From Butyrivibrio sp. (GTDB taxonomy: Bacteria; Bacillota; Clostridia; Lachnospirales; Lachnospiraceae), in the NCBI GenBank assembly GCA_024694565.1, contig JAILJR010000034.1, forward strand, positions 1 to 50,952: a DNA stretch of 50,952 bases, given 5' to 3'. Position 1 is the stretch's first letter, and every line of letters starts with the position of its first letter. Under the pieces are notes generated by a model that made no database searches, was not told where the DNA came from, and was given only the letters and a program-made list of their open reading frames with translations. This document shows positions 15,672-25,108 of the stretch, piece after piece. A program made the position numbers and the translations under genes.

Positions 15672-18113
15672 ATGGGGGCAAAAGACTTTAGAAGAAGACT
15701 GATCATTATACTATATATTTTGAGCACGGCTGCATCGATTATCATTTTTTCCATTGTGATGAATTCAGTGGCAATCGATATAGAGTGCAAGTCCTACAGG
15801 CAGTACGCTGTGGAAGGAAGCAGGATCTATTATTCGGACAACCTGCGTGAGGGAGGCTTCATATTTTCCATGGACAGCAAGGGCATTGTGTCCCACATGT
15901 TTTCCGCCAAGGAAACCGGGGATGACAGGATACTTGGCCTCTCGGTAAATGAAGGTAAGGTTTATGCAGTTCTGTCAACCTTCATTGAGCAGAAGGATGA
16001 AAAAGATGAAAACGCACTTGACAGTGAACCATGCTACAGGATCATCTGTCTGGACAACAAGCTGAAGCTTCAGACGCAGACACAGAAGTTCACAATAAAT
16101 GAGGATGAAATGTTCTCAGGCTTCTCAGCTGAGCCGACAGGACTTTTCCTCACAATGATCTCCAAGGACGGAGCCTATGTAAAGGTCTACGGCGTTGATC
16201 AGCATTTTCTCAAGGAAAATCTGGAGAACACTGACAGGAACGTGACCATTGAGAACGTCCGCACGAAGAGAGCAGATGAGACAAGGTACTACTGCGAGGC
16301 CCTCTATTCAAAGGGAGAGCTGCACCTTAGAACCGACAAGGATGCACCTGAGGGAGTATTTGAGACGGATGAATTCATCCGCAAGGTAGTCTCGGGCATG
16401 AAGCTCAGACTGGGACATCTCTTTTCACTCTATGCGCAGTATATAATATGGTATTTTGCAATACTCATTATCTGGTTCATTGTTCTCTACCTCATCATAA
16501 GGGGAGTTTCAGACAGGAACAGATCGGTTTACTACATAATCATTGCTGAGTTTGTACTGTTCGTGATAGCCGCAGCTGCTTCATATGCAGTGGCCGTCAA
16601 CTATGAGGATGCAAGGAGCGTAGAGCATTCAAGGTTTGCGGTTATATCAATGCTCGGACTGTCAGAGGGAGCGGGACTCAAGGAGAGATGCGATTATTCG
16701 GATCCGGAGTTCTATGACACAGAGCAGTATCAGAGGATCAGAAAGAACCTGACAGAATTTATAAGACGCGATGGAAACAGCGATATCTTCTATGACGTCC
16801 TTGTACTGAGGCTCCGTGACAGCATTGTCTGTGCAAGCGGAAGCGGACGCAACCAGGAGGCAATAGAGGAGCTGTACGGGATAAAGCTTCTGCCCATCGC
16901 AGATATGATACACAGAGGACAGAAGTACGCCGCGATAGATTTTACTATCGAGGGTCAGAAATACAGGGCTGTAGCTGTTACCGACTCATTGACTGCTCCG
17001 GAATATGCCCTTGTTGGAATAATTAATTCAACAACAATGAGCTCGTCAGTATTTGTTGACAACATCGGAGTGCTCATTGTATTCATAATCACTTTCGCGG
17101 TTGGAAGTGCATTTGTCGTACTGGCATGGTTCCTTCATATGAGAGACCTCATAGCTCTGGAGCAGGCGCTTTCGGATGTGGCAATGGGTTCGGAGATGCC
17201 CGACAGACCGGTTATCCTTGGAAGAGATGTCAAGGACATGTGGGATTCGGCGCAGGAGCTGGCCATGAAGATGGAGGAGATCCAGTACTCGAAGCTGAGG
17301 ATTCTTGAGGCATACTACAGATTTGCGCCCAAGAACGTTGAGAAGGTTCTTGGCAAGAACTCAATCCTGGAGGTTAAGAGCGGCGACCACAAGCTTGTGC
17401 GCGGAACAGTCGGAATGGCAGGAATAGAGTTCCCGGATGAGAGAAAACATGATACGCTGGCCAATCTTATCGGAAGTATTGGTCTTTATCAGAAGAATCA
17501 CGATTCTATCATGATAGGCAAGTCACCTGACATGTCGAGGATGCAGATTCTTTTCATGGACAGTGAGAAGGAAGTTACAAATGCATTTATTGAGCTCTCC
17601 ATGGCAAGTGCAACTGCAGCCGGCGGAGTAAAGTCTTCAACCGTTCTTTTCCATGACGAATGCGAGTTTGGCGTACTTGGTAATGAGATTGAGAGTACCA
17701 CGTACCTTAAGGCTGCACATCAGGATCTTCTGTACAGCTGCACCAGCATAGTCCAGGAACTTGATCTGGGTCTTGTAATCAGTGAGAGGATCAAGGAGAG
17801 AGAGCATATCGAAACGGGACTTCGTTTCGTCGGATATGCAGCACTCAACAAGGATTCGGAGAGGATAAAGCTCTACGAGGTTCTTGATGCATATCCTGCA
17901 AGGAAGAGGGCAGAGAGACTTTCCACACTGGATAAATACATGGAAGCTCTTAACCTCTACTACGAGAGAGATTTCTATATTGCAAGGACTAAATTCTCAG
18001 ATATTCTGAAGGAGACACCGGGTGATTCACTTGTTAGGTGGTATGTATTTGAAGCCGACAGATATCTGAACGAGATAGTGGAGGACGACAGCTTTATGAT
18101 CCTTCACACCTGA
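15672..18113 (+). CDS. Membrane-bound degenerate class III cyclase-like protein
   Basis: 813 residues from the ATG at 15672, preceded by GAGGAG; an upstream TTG is less likely. Transmembrane helices lie near 9-31, 257-278, 286-308 and 464-486, with sensor-like regions between them. A HAMP-like linker (about 487-540) leads to YYRFAPKNVEKVLGKNS, typical of the start of bacterial class III cyclase domains. The position of the first metal Asp reads GMAGIEF instead of FADI, and the second metal site (GD) is not recognisable, so catalysis is unlikely. The C-terminus (about 745-813) is the TPR-like tail (YMEALNLYYERDFYIARTKF) common in such cyclases. It may be a nucleotide or ligand sensor for the CIS (inference). 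Confidence 0.72.
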   Translation: MGAKDFRRRLIIILYILSTAASIIIFSIVMNSVAIDIECKSYRQYAVEGSRIYYSDNLREGGFIFSMDSKGIVSHMFSAKETGDDRILGLSVNEGKVYAVLSTFIEQKDEKDENALDSEPCYRIICLDNKLKLQTQTQKFTINEDEMFSGFSAEPTGLFLTMISKDGAYVKVYGVDQHFLKENLENTDRNVTIENVRTKRADETRYYCEALYSKGELHLRTDKDAPEGVFETDEFIRKVVSGMKLRLGHLFSLYAQYIIWYFAILIIWFIVLYLIIRGVSDRNRSVYYIIIAEFVLFVIAAAASYAVAVNYEDARSVEHSRFAVISMLGLSEGAGLKERCDYSDPEFYDTEQYQRIRKNLTEFIRRDGNSDIFYDVLVLRLRDSIVCASGSGRNQEAIEELYGIKLLPIADMIHRGQKYAAIDFTIEGQKYRAVAVTDSLTAPEYALVGIINSTTMSSSVFVDNIGVLIVFIITFAVGSAFVVLAWFLHMRDLIALEQALSDVAMGSEMPDRPVILGRDVKDMWDSAQELAMKMEEIQYSKLRILEAYYRFAPKNVEKVLGKNSILEVKSGDHKLVRGTVGMAGIEFPDERKHDTLANLIGSIGLYQKNHDSIMIGKSPDMSRMQILFMDSEKEVTNAFIELSMASATAAGGVKSSTVLFHDECEFGVLGNEIESTTYLKAAHQDLLYSCTSIVQELDLGLVISERIKEREHIETGLRFVGYAALNKDSERIKLYEVLDAYPARKRAERLSTLDKYMEALNLYYERDFYIARTKFSDILKETPGDSLVRWYVFEADRYLNEIVEDDSFMILHT

Positions 18114-18163
18114 TTGGGGAATCAGGGCTATTTAAGTCTATTGGTTTTTTATGGGGGGTTTAA

Positions 18164-19405
18164 ATGGGCGGAGGAGATCTACTCAGTATTTTAATACAAA
18201 CCATTAAGTCCAAGATGACGGGTCTCGTCACCAAGTTTAAGCTATGGACTAACTGGAACTTTATAAAGAATAAGATCATTATAAAGATCCGTGACTTCTT
18301 TGCTAACCTCTTAGGTGTCAAGCCCAGAAACAAGGACGACTACTATACCATCGGAAGATGGATGTTCTCAAAGAGACTTCTCTATGCGATGGTCATCATT
18401 ATAGGCGTAGTGAGTATCTGGTATATATCCAGTGAGACCAGCCTGTTCAGGCGTTTTGGAGAGGATGGAGTAAGGACCTACAGATACAATTCATTCCGTC
18501 TGCGGACAGCCAAGGGACATGTCCGCATCACCGGAAGGAGCGGATACCTTGCCTATGACGGAACTGTAGCGAACGGATATGTTACCGGGGAAGGCACTCT
18601 TTACAACAAGGAAGGAAATGTTGTCTATACCGGAACCTTCGATCAGAACAAGTACGAGGGAAACGGCACCTTCAACTACGACAGCGGCAACATCAAGTAC
18701 AGGGGCACCTTCCATGAGAACCAGTTTGAGGGTGAAGGAACACTCTTCCGCGAGGATGGAACCAGATCTTATGCCGGAAGCTTTGCAGCAGGCATGAAAA
18801 ACGGTGTGGGGATTCTCTATGACAGCGGAGAGAACGAGATTTATTCAGGTACATTTTCAAGTGACAACATTGTCTACAGTGAGCTTCTTGGAAAGACCGT
18901 GGCAGAGGCCAATGACTGTTACAAGGGGAAAAAGGATCTCTATACCACCAATGATGAATCTGTGGTCATCATGGATGACATAAGCGCAGTTTATCACGCC
19001 TCCAGGGATCAGGATGCTCTCGATGATGATGAGATGGTAGACAGTGTATATGTGATAACAGATCATTACAATTTCGGCGGAGATGAGCTTAAGACTATCG
19101 AGGATCTTGCAGAGACCTTCGGAGACCCTGTTTATCAGGGCAACTCCAATGTCATACTTCCCGAGGCCATAGCCATAAACAAACTTAACGAACACAAGAA
19201 GGCACTGAACGGAAGAGTCAAGATGGAGCTGAGCCAGACATTTTCGGATGTTGCAGAGGTAAAGAGCTTCGATAACAGCTATGTCGTTTACATTACTACC
19301 TTTAGAAGAGGTGATATTCTCTATTCCTTTGTCACCGATTCTGATGAGGATAACACGTTTGATTTCTATTATGTAACGGGTGCAAATGATGATGATGCAG
19401 CTTGA
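18164..19405 (+). CDS. Membrane-anchored MORN-repeat protein
   Basis: 413 residues. A basic cytoplasmic segment of about 70 residues precedes one transmembrane helix (71-89). Five or so MORN-type repeats then follow between about 130 and 235, seen as YxGTFDxNKYEGNGTF, YRGTFHENQFEGEGTLF and YAGSFAAGMKNGVGILY. A C-terminal domain ends with many Asp residues. GGGGGG precedes the ATG. MORN repeats make extended beta-hairpin surfaces that often contact membranes or scaffolds. The gene overlaps the next one, so the two are probably translationally coupled. Confidence 0.82.
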   Translation: MGGGDLLSILIQTIKSKMTGLVTKFKLWTNWNFIKNKIIIKIRDFFANLLGVKPRNKDDYYTIGRWMFSKRLLYAMVIIIGVVSIWYISSETSLFRRFGEDGVRTYRYNSFRLRTAKGHVRITGRSGYLAYDGTVANGYVTGEGTLYNKEGNVVYTGTFDQNKYEGNGTFNYDSGNIKYRGTFHENQFEGEGTLFREDGTRSYAGSFAAGMKNGVGILYDSGENEIYSGTFSSDNIVYSELLGKTVAEANDCYKGKKDLYTTNDESVVIMDDISAVYHASRDQDALDDDEMVDSVYVITDHYNFGGDELKTIEDLAETFGDPVYQGNSNVILPEAIAINKLNEHKKALNGRVKMELSQTFSDVAEVKSFDNSYVVYITTFRRGDILYSFVTDSDEDNTFDFYYVTGANDDDAA

Positions 19406-21452
19406 CGGAAAGAAAAAATTAAAGTCTGGAAAGAGACTTATTGCCGGCGTACTTATGGCGGCATGTGTATTTTCCATGGCACCGGCGCAGCAGGTACATG
19501 CTGACCTTCCAAGGACCAGGGTCCTCACCATGAAGCAGTGCAGGGATCTTGCAATCGCCAATTCTATGGAATATGCCAACTGCGAGGATGCTATATCCTC
19601 CAAGCAGGCGGCGTATGAGAGTGCAGTTAAGGCAATCAAACTCAAACAGATCAACATGAGTACCTTCAGATGGTCACCGCTGCTTAGCTTTAAATTTCCG
19701 ACAAAGCCCAATTTTTCCGAGGCTTCGGAATTTAACTACAAGCCTGTAGAGATATCCTATGAGATAAAGACTGCGGAGCACAAGCTTCAGGACAAGACCT
19801 TCGAGATAGCTGAGAAGGTCAACAACCTCTATGTAGAGATAGTGGTACTTCAGAGTACCATCGCCTTTAACGAAAGAAGGCTCCAGGCAGCCAATGAGGG
19901 CCTTGCGAGAAATGAAGCAAAGCTGCGTCTTGGTCAGGCCAATCAGGGAGATGTTGACAAGCTCAAGAAGAAGGTTGAGGCCACGACCAACAAGATAGCC
20001 TCCAGCCGCAGAAGCCTTGAGGCTGACCTCAAAAAGCTGACTACCATGCTCGGGATAGATGTAACCACGGGCTATTCCTTTGAAAAGCCCTACGTTGAGG
20101 CTACCATAAGCAGAGACAACTTAGAGGGCCTTATCCAGTACACTGAGGACAGGGATGAGGGTTACTTTGAAGCCTGTATAGCAGCCACAAGTGCAAGGGC
20201 AGAGCTTCAGACCAATTCAGGTCTTGTCAGAAACAAGTACGGCGGCGATTACAATATGATCGCAACCTATGTAAATACAAGCCTTAACGGCGGGGCCATC
20301 AACAGCAGGGCCTTCAAGAAGAGCTACAAGGCATTTCTTGAAAAGATCGACAGTTACTGGAATGGCAAGAAGAGGATCATATTCTTCAAGATTCCAAGGC
20401 TTTGGTTCAAGGGAAGTCTTGACGGTACCAGATATATCGAGGATGACCCGTATGTTCTTTATCAGAACTGCCTTGACTACGTAGCGGCAGCCAACGAACA
20501 GAAGGCAGCCAAGCAGGAGCTTGATCAGAGCGTAGAAGATACCTTTAACAATTACATTTCTGTCCGTAATTCGTATAAACAGTATATAAAGGATGTTGCG
20601 GACGCGGAGAATAACCTCAACAAGGATATGCTCAGAAACAAAAACGGTGAGCTTTCCTTCGAGGAATATGACTCGGAGATGGACAGCTACGAAGAGCTGC
20701 AGAACAGCATGCTGGATGCGATGAAGCTCTACACCACAACTCTCTATTCGTTTGACAGACTTACCTGCGGCGGAGTCAGTGCACTTCTTTCAGGAACTGA
20801 CGCTGACATGCAGACCGCAGTAGTGGGGGAGAGTTATCCTCAGAAGAACACTGCAGATGGTGCGCGCTACACCATGAGGGGCATTGTTCAGAACCAGGAG
20901 TTTGAGCTCGGCATATATATCCCGGATGACTTTAAGGTCACCATCACAGACTTTGAGCTCTGGGTTGACAATATCCAGGTGGGACAGAGGACTACAAAGG
21001 ATAAAAAGCTTCGCCACCTGATGCTCACAACCGAGGCAGTGACCGAGGTAAAAATAAGACTTTACAACGGCGATGAATTCGTGGACGACTGCATAATTGA
21101 TCCGGGCGAGGAGACAGGACCGTTAAAGATCACCTCCGGCTACGAGATCAAAAAGAATGAAGGTGAGAAGATCGGAACCTTCGTCATCAATACCGATGAG
21201 GGAACAGGTCTTATCGAGATTCAGTTCACGATGGACAAGCCTGAGATAAAGAGCTTCAAGATACTTACACAGGACGATAAGGCTGTCGGCGGCGACTTCA
21301 AGATTGACATAACAAAGCCGCTCAAGTACATATCCATATTCAGACAATCACTTGGAGAGCTCAAGATAGAGTTCTATGACGAGGGCGGAGCAGTACTTGA
21401 AAAGGGAAGATTTGACGAGGCCAATGGACAGGTACTCAGAGAGGATGAATAG
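19386..21452 (+). CDS. Exported TolC-like coiled-coil protein
   Basis: 688 residues from the first ATG; a GTG at 19380 is also possible, and the overlap with the MORN gene suggests coupling. A signal peptide ends around MAPAQQVHA (about residues 33-40). Residues about 45-480 have the helical pattern of outer membrane efflux (TolC) proteins: the MKQCRDLAIANSMEYANCED entry helix, a long segment around NLYVEIVVLQSTIAFNERRL, then KLRLGQANQGDVDKLKKKVE, and a second similar half. The last ~180 residues are beta-rich. TolC homologues normally form outer-membrane channels, so its presence in an apparent monoderm is odd. A structural or wall-spanning role is possible. Confidence 0.75.
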   Translation: MMMMQLDGKKKLKSGKRLIAGVLMAACVFSMAPAQQVHADLPRTRVLTMKQCRDLAIANSMEYANCEDAISSKQAAYESAVKAIKLKQINMSTFRWSPLLSFKFPTKPNFSEASEFNYKPVEISYEIKTAEHKLQDKTFEIAEKVNNLYVEIVVLQSTIAFNERRLQAANEGLARNEAKLRLGQANQGDVDKLKKKVEATTNKIASSRRSLEADLKKLTTMLGIDVTTGYSFEKPYVEATISRDNLEGLIQYTEDRDEGYFEACIAATSARAELQTNSGLVRNKYGGDYNMIATYVNTSLNGGAINSRAFKKSYKAFLEKIDSYWNGKKRIIFFKIPRLWFKGSLDGTRYIEDDPYVLYQNCLDYVAAANEQKAAKQELDQSVEDTFNNYISVRNSYKQYIKDVADAENNLNKDMLRNKNGELSFEEYDSEMDSYEELQNSMLDAMKLYTTTLYSFDRLTCGGVSALLSGTDADMQTAVVGESYPQKNTADGARYTMRGIVQNQEFELGIYIPDDFKVTITDFELWVDNIQVGQRTTKDKKLRHLMLTTEAVTEVKIRLYNGDEFVDDCIIDPGEETGPLKITSGYEIKKNEGEKIGTFVINTDEGTGLIEIQFTMDKPEIKSFKILTQDDKAVGGDFKIDITKPLKYISIFRQSLGELKIEFYDEGGAVLEKGRFDEANGQVLREDE

Positions 21453-21454
21453 TA

Positions 21455-24400
21455 GTGAGATCTGTTAAGAGATTACCCTTTAGTTTAATAGCTATTACTA
21501 TGGCAGCGGTTATTCTTGCCATTGCAGTGGGCAGTTACTTTGGAAAAGAGATAAGATCCGAGGCGGTCTTTGACCCTGACAAGGCAATAAACTATCAGAC
21601 CTTCAGTTCAAAGACCACCGTGGAGGACTCGGTTCTCTTCATCGGAACCTATATCATCCACAAGGATGCCCTTAACGACACATTGTATGAAAAGGCCACC
21701 GACTCAGCTTCTGAGTCCGGCCAGAATGACATCTACTACAAGTCAGAGATTGCAGATGGAAAGTGGTTTCTGACAGGTGATATCGATAACGGTATCAGAG
21801 GAATTTCCGTTGAGGGAACACCGGTTGCAGACGATACTATCAATCCTCTGTACGTGACCTATTATGTTGGCTCCGACGGTATTCTCAAGGATGCCAAGAC
21901 CATGGCTGGGTTAAACCCCTTTGATGTACCGGATCCATACGATCTGTCATCACTTCCGGAGCTTGAACCCATAAGAAACCAGTACACCATGAGTGCTTCC
22001 GCAAAAGAGATATCCCAGGAGGATTTCCTCAAAAACCGGAACTCCAAGGACAACGGTAAAATCCGCAGTGATGTCTATTTATATCAGCTGCTCAGCACCT
22101 TCTTTTCACTGAATCTTCGTGATGCTGAGACAGACAAGCTGGACCAGCAGCTGAAAAATATGAACGATGCCTATATCTCCCTGAAGGGGAGCGGCAATGA
22201 GGAAGAGGCACAGCTTGTGTTCAAGCTCATGGAGGGCATCGATGCCAAGAGAAGATCACTCATCATGGAGAGGCTCTCAGAGATTGACGGCAATATTTTA
22301 AACACTCTGTATACACTGACAACAGGAAGCTACTACACACCATACGGGAATTTCAAGACTTCAAACAGTGATACCGACGAGGCACCGTCAGATTCGCAGA
22401 TAGTTAATGACGGCAACACCAAGATCAAGGATTCGCTCAAGCGCAACAGCTACACAGGTTCTACCAACCCATGGGTAACATCCTGGTTCAGGACGCTGGG
22501 TATCACTTTTTCCGGAAACGGATGGTGGACAGTACTTGAGAATGCCGAGTCAGAGAGAAAGAAGAGAGTCAAGGATGCCAACAGTGACAACGATAACTGG
22601 GTTGAGGATCAGTCAGAGGCAGAGAATCCCTTCCAGGCGGACAGTGCTCTTCTGGATTCAATAGGTGAAGCTATTTCAAATTGCGGTGAGAGCTACTCCA
22701 AGTATATGGGCAAGGCACTCACAGACACTGAAGATGTTCTGGGACATGCTATTTACGATTATTCGACACAGGTTATAGAGCAGACCAGCGGCAGCGGACT
22801 TGGAGGACCTGTAACGGACCTTAAGAATGCTACCAATATCAGGGACAACGTGATAAGCGACAAGGATGGCGAGCTTGGTCTTATAATGAACAGCTTCATA
22901 TCACTTGCAGCAGGCAAATACCAGTCGGGAGCAACAGGCGGTGTAAAGGGTGAATACGCAACTCTGACGTCAGCGGGTGCCAAGAGCAGCTTCATTGATG
23001 ACCAGTATGCATCCCTGGAATCTGACAGATCAATGCTTCAGTTCCTTATAGAAGCAATGAGAATGAGGGATACACCACCAAACTCTCTTACATATGTAAA
23101 TCAGAGGATTGCCATTACGGAGCAGCTTCTTAAGCAGATTCCGGGTGATGATTTCAAGGCGAAGTCCAATGCCTCGGTTAATGCTCATCTTTCATGGCTC
23201 AAGCAGGAGGCACAGAAGATAATAGATTCCGATTCATCGCTGCGTTCCAAGCTCGATGACCTTCTTGCCAAGAAGAAGGAGCTTCAGAAAAAGAGAGACA
23301 ACTGTCTTGACAACAATGACCTGGCAGGAGCTAAGGCATATGATGCCAAGATAGCAGCAGTTGATCAGGATATAGCAGCAGAGGGCGGTGACCGCGACAA
23401 TCTTGCGGATTCGCTGGTTGACAAGGCTCTTGAGAAGCTGGCAGACAATGCAGATGCAGACCTTTCAGGTGTAGCAGCGGCACTGGCAGCAGTGGGAGCC
23501 ACAGATCAGCTCAATGCACTGGCCAGCAAGGCAGCAGACTCCGGCGCATCAGCCAATGCCATGGCCGGAATACAGGATGCCGTTGACGCAGCAAACGGCG
23601 ATGCAGACAAGACCGCAAATGCCAAAAAGGATCTTGAAAACGCAGTGGGCAAGGCAGGCAAGGATGGCGGAGCAGGTTCAAGCTCAGGTGACGGTGCAGG
23701 AGCAGGCTCAGGTGATGGATCAGGTGCCGGAGCGGGCGCCGGAGCAGGTTCAGGAGATGGGTCAGGTGCCGGAGCTGGAGCAGGTGCAGGTGCCGGAGCG
23801 GGCGCCGGAGCAGGGGCAGGATCAGGTTCCGGTTCAGGTTCAGGAAGCGGCTCAGGAAGTGGATCAGGATCCGGTTCAGGTTCAGGAAACGGATATATTG
23901 ATGCCAATGCACTTCTTGCGCAGCTTGAGGCACTCTTTGGAAAGAGCCTGAATGAGATGGATGAAAGAGAGCTGGCTATAGCAGATGCCACAGTTTCAAG
24001 GCTCTCAAGAGCAGGAATTGCACCTGCAGAGATACTTACCAAGCAGTTTACACAAAGGCTTGTCAGCATGAACAACAGATATGTTTATGTACAGTATCCG
24101 GAGCAGAAGAATGTGGAGTACGTTGACATGAACACGCTCTCCAGAGTGACGCCGTACAGATATTTCTATGACGACACCAAGGCAGAGGGAACCATGACAT
24201 CGGGCTCCAAGATATATGTTTTCAGGCGTGGAAGCGACGAGATGCACAAGCAGAGCACGCAGACAGATCCGGAAAGTCTTTCTACCAAGACAGTTTTCCA
24301 GGGCAATCTCTACATGGCAGAGCAGGACTCAGACAGCTACTTCAAGTGCACATCTGAATACGCTTATGACACAGAATATGCAATATGCCTCACATCAACA

Positions 24401-24457
24401 ATGGAGACCAAGGTACAGGACTACATGGAATCACTTTTAGAATTTTTCAAGCAGTAA
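21455..24457 (+). CDS. Large membrane-anchored protein with Gly/Ser/Ala repeat region
   Basis: 1000 residues from a GTG at 21455, 2 bp after the previous stop. An N-terminal hydrophobic helix (about 9-27) serves as signal anchor, leaving the rest extracytoplasmic. A mixed region to about residue 550 is followed by coiled-coil segments (about 560-680), for example KLDDLLAKKKELQKKRDNC. A low-complexity GAGAGS/GSGSGS stretch (about 745-812) then leads to a C-terminal domain of about 185 residues. The Gly-rich tract is presumably a flexible spacer. The gene sits between the TolC-like gene and the first tail gene, suggesting part of an envelope scaffold for the CIS (inference). No known family was recognised. 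Confidence 0.75.
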   Translation: MRSVKRLPFSLIAITMAAVILAIAVGSYFGKEIRSEAVFDPDKAINYQTFSSKTTVEDSVLFIGTYIIHKDALNDTLYEKATDSASESGQNDIYYKSEIADGKWFLTGDIDNGIRGISVEGTPVADDTINPLYVTYYVGSDGILKDAKTMAGLNPFDVPDPYDLSSLPELEPIRNQYTMSASAKEISQEDFLKNRNSKDNGKIRSDVYLYQLLSTFFSLNLRDAETDKLDQQLKNMNDAYISLKGSGNEEEAQLVFKLMEGIDAKRRSLIMERLSEIDGNILNTLYTLTTGSYYTPYGNFKTSNSDTDEAPSDSQIVNDGNTKIKDSLKRNSYTGSTNPWVTSWFRTLGITFSGNGWWTVLENAESERKKRVKDANSDNDNWVEDQSEAENPFQADSALLDSIGEAISNCGESYSKYMGKALTDTEDVLGHAIYDYSTQVIEQTSGSGLGGPVTDLKNATNIRDNVISDKDGELGLIMNSFISLAAGKYQSGATGGVKGEYATLTSAGAKSSFIDDQYASLESDRSMLQFLIEAMRMRDTPPNSLTYVNQRIAITEQLLKQIPGDDFKAKSNASVNAHLSWLKQEAQKIIDSDSSLRSKLDDLLAKKKELQKKRDNCLDNNDLAGAKAYDAKIAAVDQDIAAEGGDRDNLADSLVDKALEKLADNADADLSGVAAALAAVGATDQLNALASKAADSGASANAMAGIQDAVDAANGDADKTANAKKDLENAVGKAGKDGGAGSSSGDGAGAGSGDGSGAGAGAGAGSGDGSGAGAGAGAGAGAGAGAGAGSGSGSGSGSGSGSGSGSGSGSGNGYIDANALLAQLEALFGKSLNEMDERELAIADATVSRLSRAGIAPAEILTKQFTQRLVSMNNRYVYVQYPEQKNVEYVDMNTLSRVTPYRYFYDDTKAEGTMTSGSKIYVFRRGSDEMHKQSTQTDPESLSTKTVFQGNLYMAEQDSDSYFKCTSEYAYDTEYAICLTSTMETKVQDYMESLLEFFKQ
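23690..23890 (+). repeat. Low-complexity GGTGCAGGAGC/GGTTCAGG repeat tract
   Basis: About 200 bp of short imperfect repeats encode Gly-Ala and Gly-Ser dipeptides. All units keep the reading frame. Such tracts change length easily by slippage. Confidence 0.85.
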
Positions 24458-24470
24458 CAGTCAGAAGGGT

Positions 24471-24493
24471 TGCCGGAATCTGTTGTTCCGGCA
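24471..24493 (+). other. Intergenic stem-loop before the tail gene block
   Basis: TGCCGGA/TCCGGCA, a 7 bp stem with a 9 nt loop, lies between the Gly-rich protein gene and the DUF4255 gene. There is no T-run, so it is not a classic terminator. It may affect mRNA processing between the envelope block and the tail block. Confidence 0.45.
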
Positions 24494-24510
24494 GCCGGAA
24501 AGGACTTAAA

Positions 24511-25101
24511 ATGGCTGATTATCCAATAATTGCTGACGTAAGTCAGTTTATAGTAAAGACACTGCGGGAAAAAATGTGCCCGGAGCCCATTCCGTCTCCC
24601 AACAACATAGAGATATCATCGCCTGCTTCACAGGACGTTGACTATCTGGTAGGTCTTTATCTCTATGACATAAGGGAGAATATGGAGGTATCTTCTCCCA
24701 GATACATCCAGAAGGGAAGGGCACAGCTGGCAAAGCCGCCTAGACCATATGATCTATATTATATGGTATTTATAAACGGATCCGGACAGGCGGGGCTAAA
24801 GGATTCGGATATGCAGAAGATCATCGGGAAAATAGCGCAGATAGTGAACGACAACAGTTCCGTTCTTCCAAGTGATCTTCAGCCCTGGCTCGAAACGCAG
24901 GAACCTCCGATTGTACTGTCTCAGGCGAAGATAAGTCTGGAGGAAAAAGAGAGGGTGTGGAGAATGGTAAGTAAACCCTACCAGGTAAGTCTCTTCTACA
25001 GAGCAGCACCCGTTTATCTTAGTAGCGGCGAGGTTATCGATACTCCTCGTGTTACGGATGCGAGCTTCGAGCTTGCTATTACTGGTGAAGAAAGGGGGTA
25101 A
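24511..25101 (+). CDS. Pvc16-like (DUF4255) CIS tail terminator/cap protein
   Basis: 196 residues from the ATG at 24511 (AAAGGA upstream); a longer in-frame reading from 24385 overlaps the previous gene and is rejected. The N-terminal helix IIADVSQFIVKTLREKM, the strand DYLVGLYLYDIRENMEV, the RPPR-like segment AKPPRPYDLYYMVF and the late VWRMVSKPYQVSLFYRAAPVYL together match the DUF4255/Pvc16 N-terminal family. Members cap and terminate the sheath-tube in Afp/PVC-type systems. Its position ahead of the sheath gene fits. It is the first clear machine component of the cluster. Confidence 0.85.
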   Translation: MADYPIIADVSQFIVKTLREKMCPEPIPSPNNIEISSPASQDVDYLVGLYLYDIRENMEVSSPRYIQKGRAQLAKPPRPYDLYYMVFINGSGQAGLKDSDMQKIIGKIAQIVNDNSSVLPSDLQPWLETQEPPIVLSQAKISLEEKERVWRMVSKPYQVSLFYRAAPVYLSSGEVIDTPRVTDASFELAITGEERG

Positions 25102-25108
25102 ATTTTAA

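Noticed and set aside
23690..23890. CRISPR-like repeat array
   Set aside because: The units are short, contiguous and in frame within a gene, with no unique spacers and no cas genes.
23506..24075. Minus-strand Pro-rich ORF
   Set aside because: It is the reverse complement of the Gly/Ser/Ala repeat tract; the Pro-Glu-Pro-Asp/Pro-Ala pattern is forced by that repeat.
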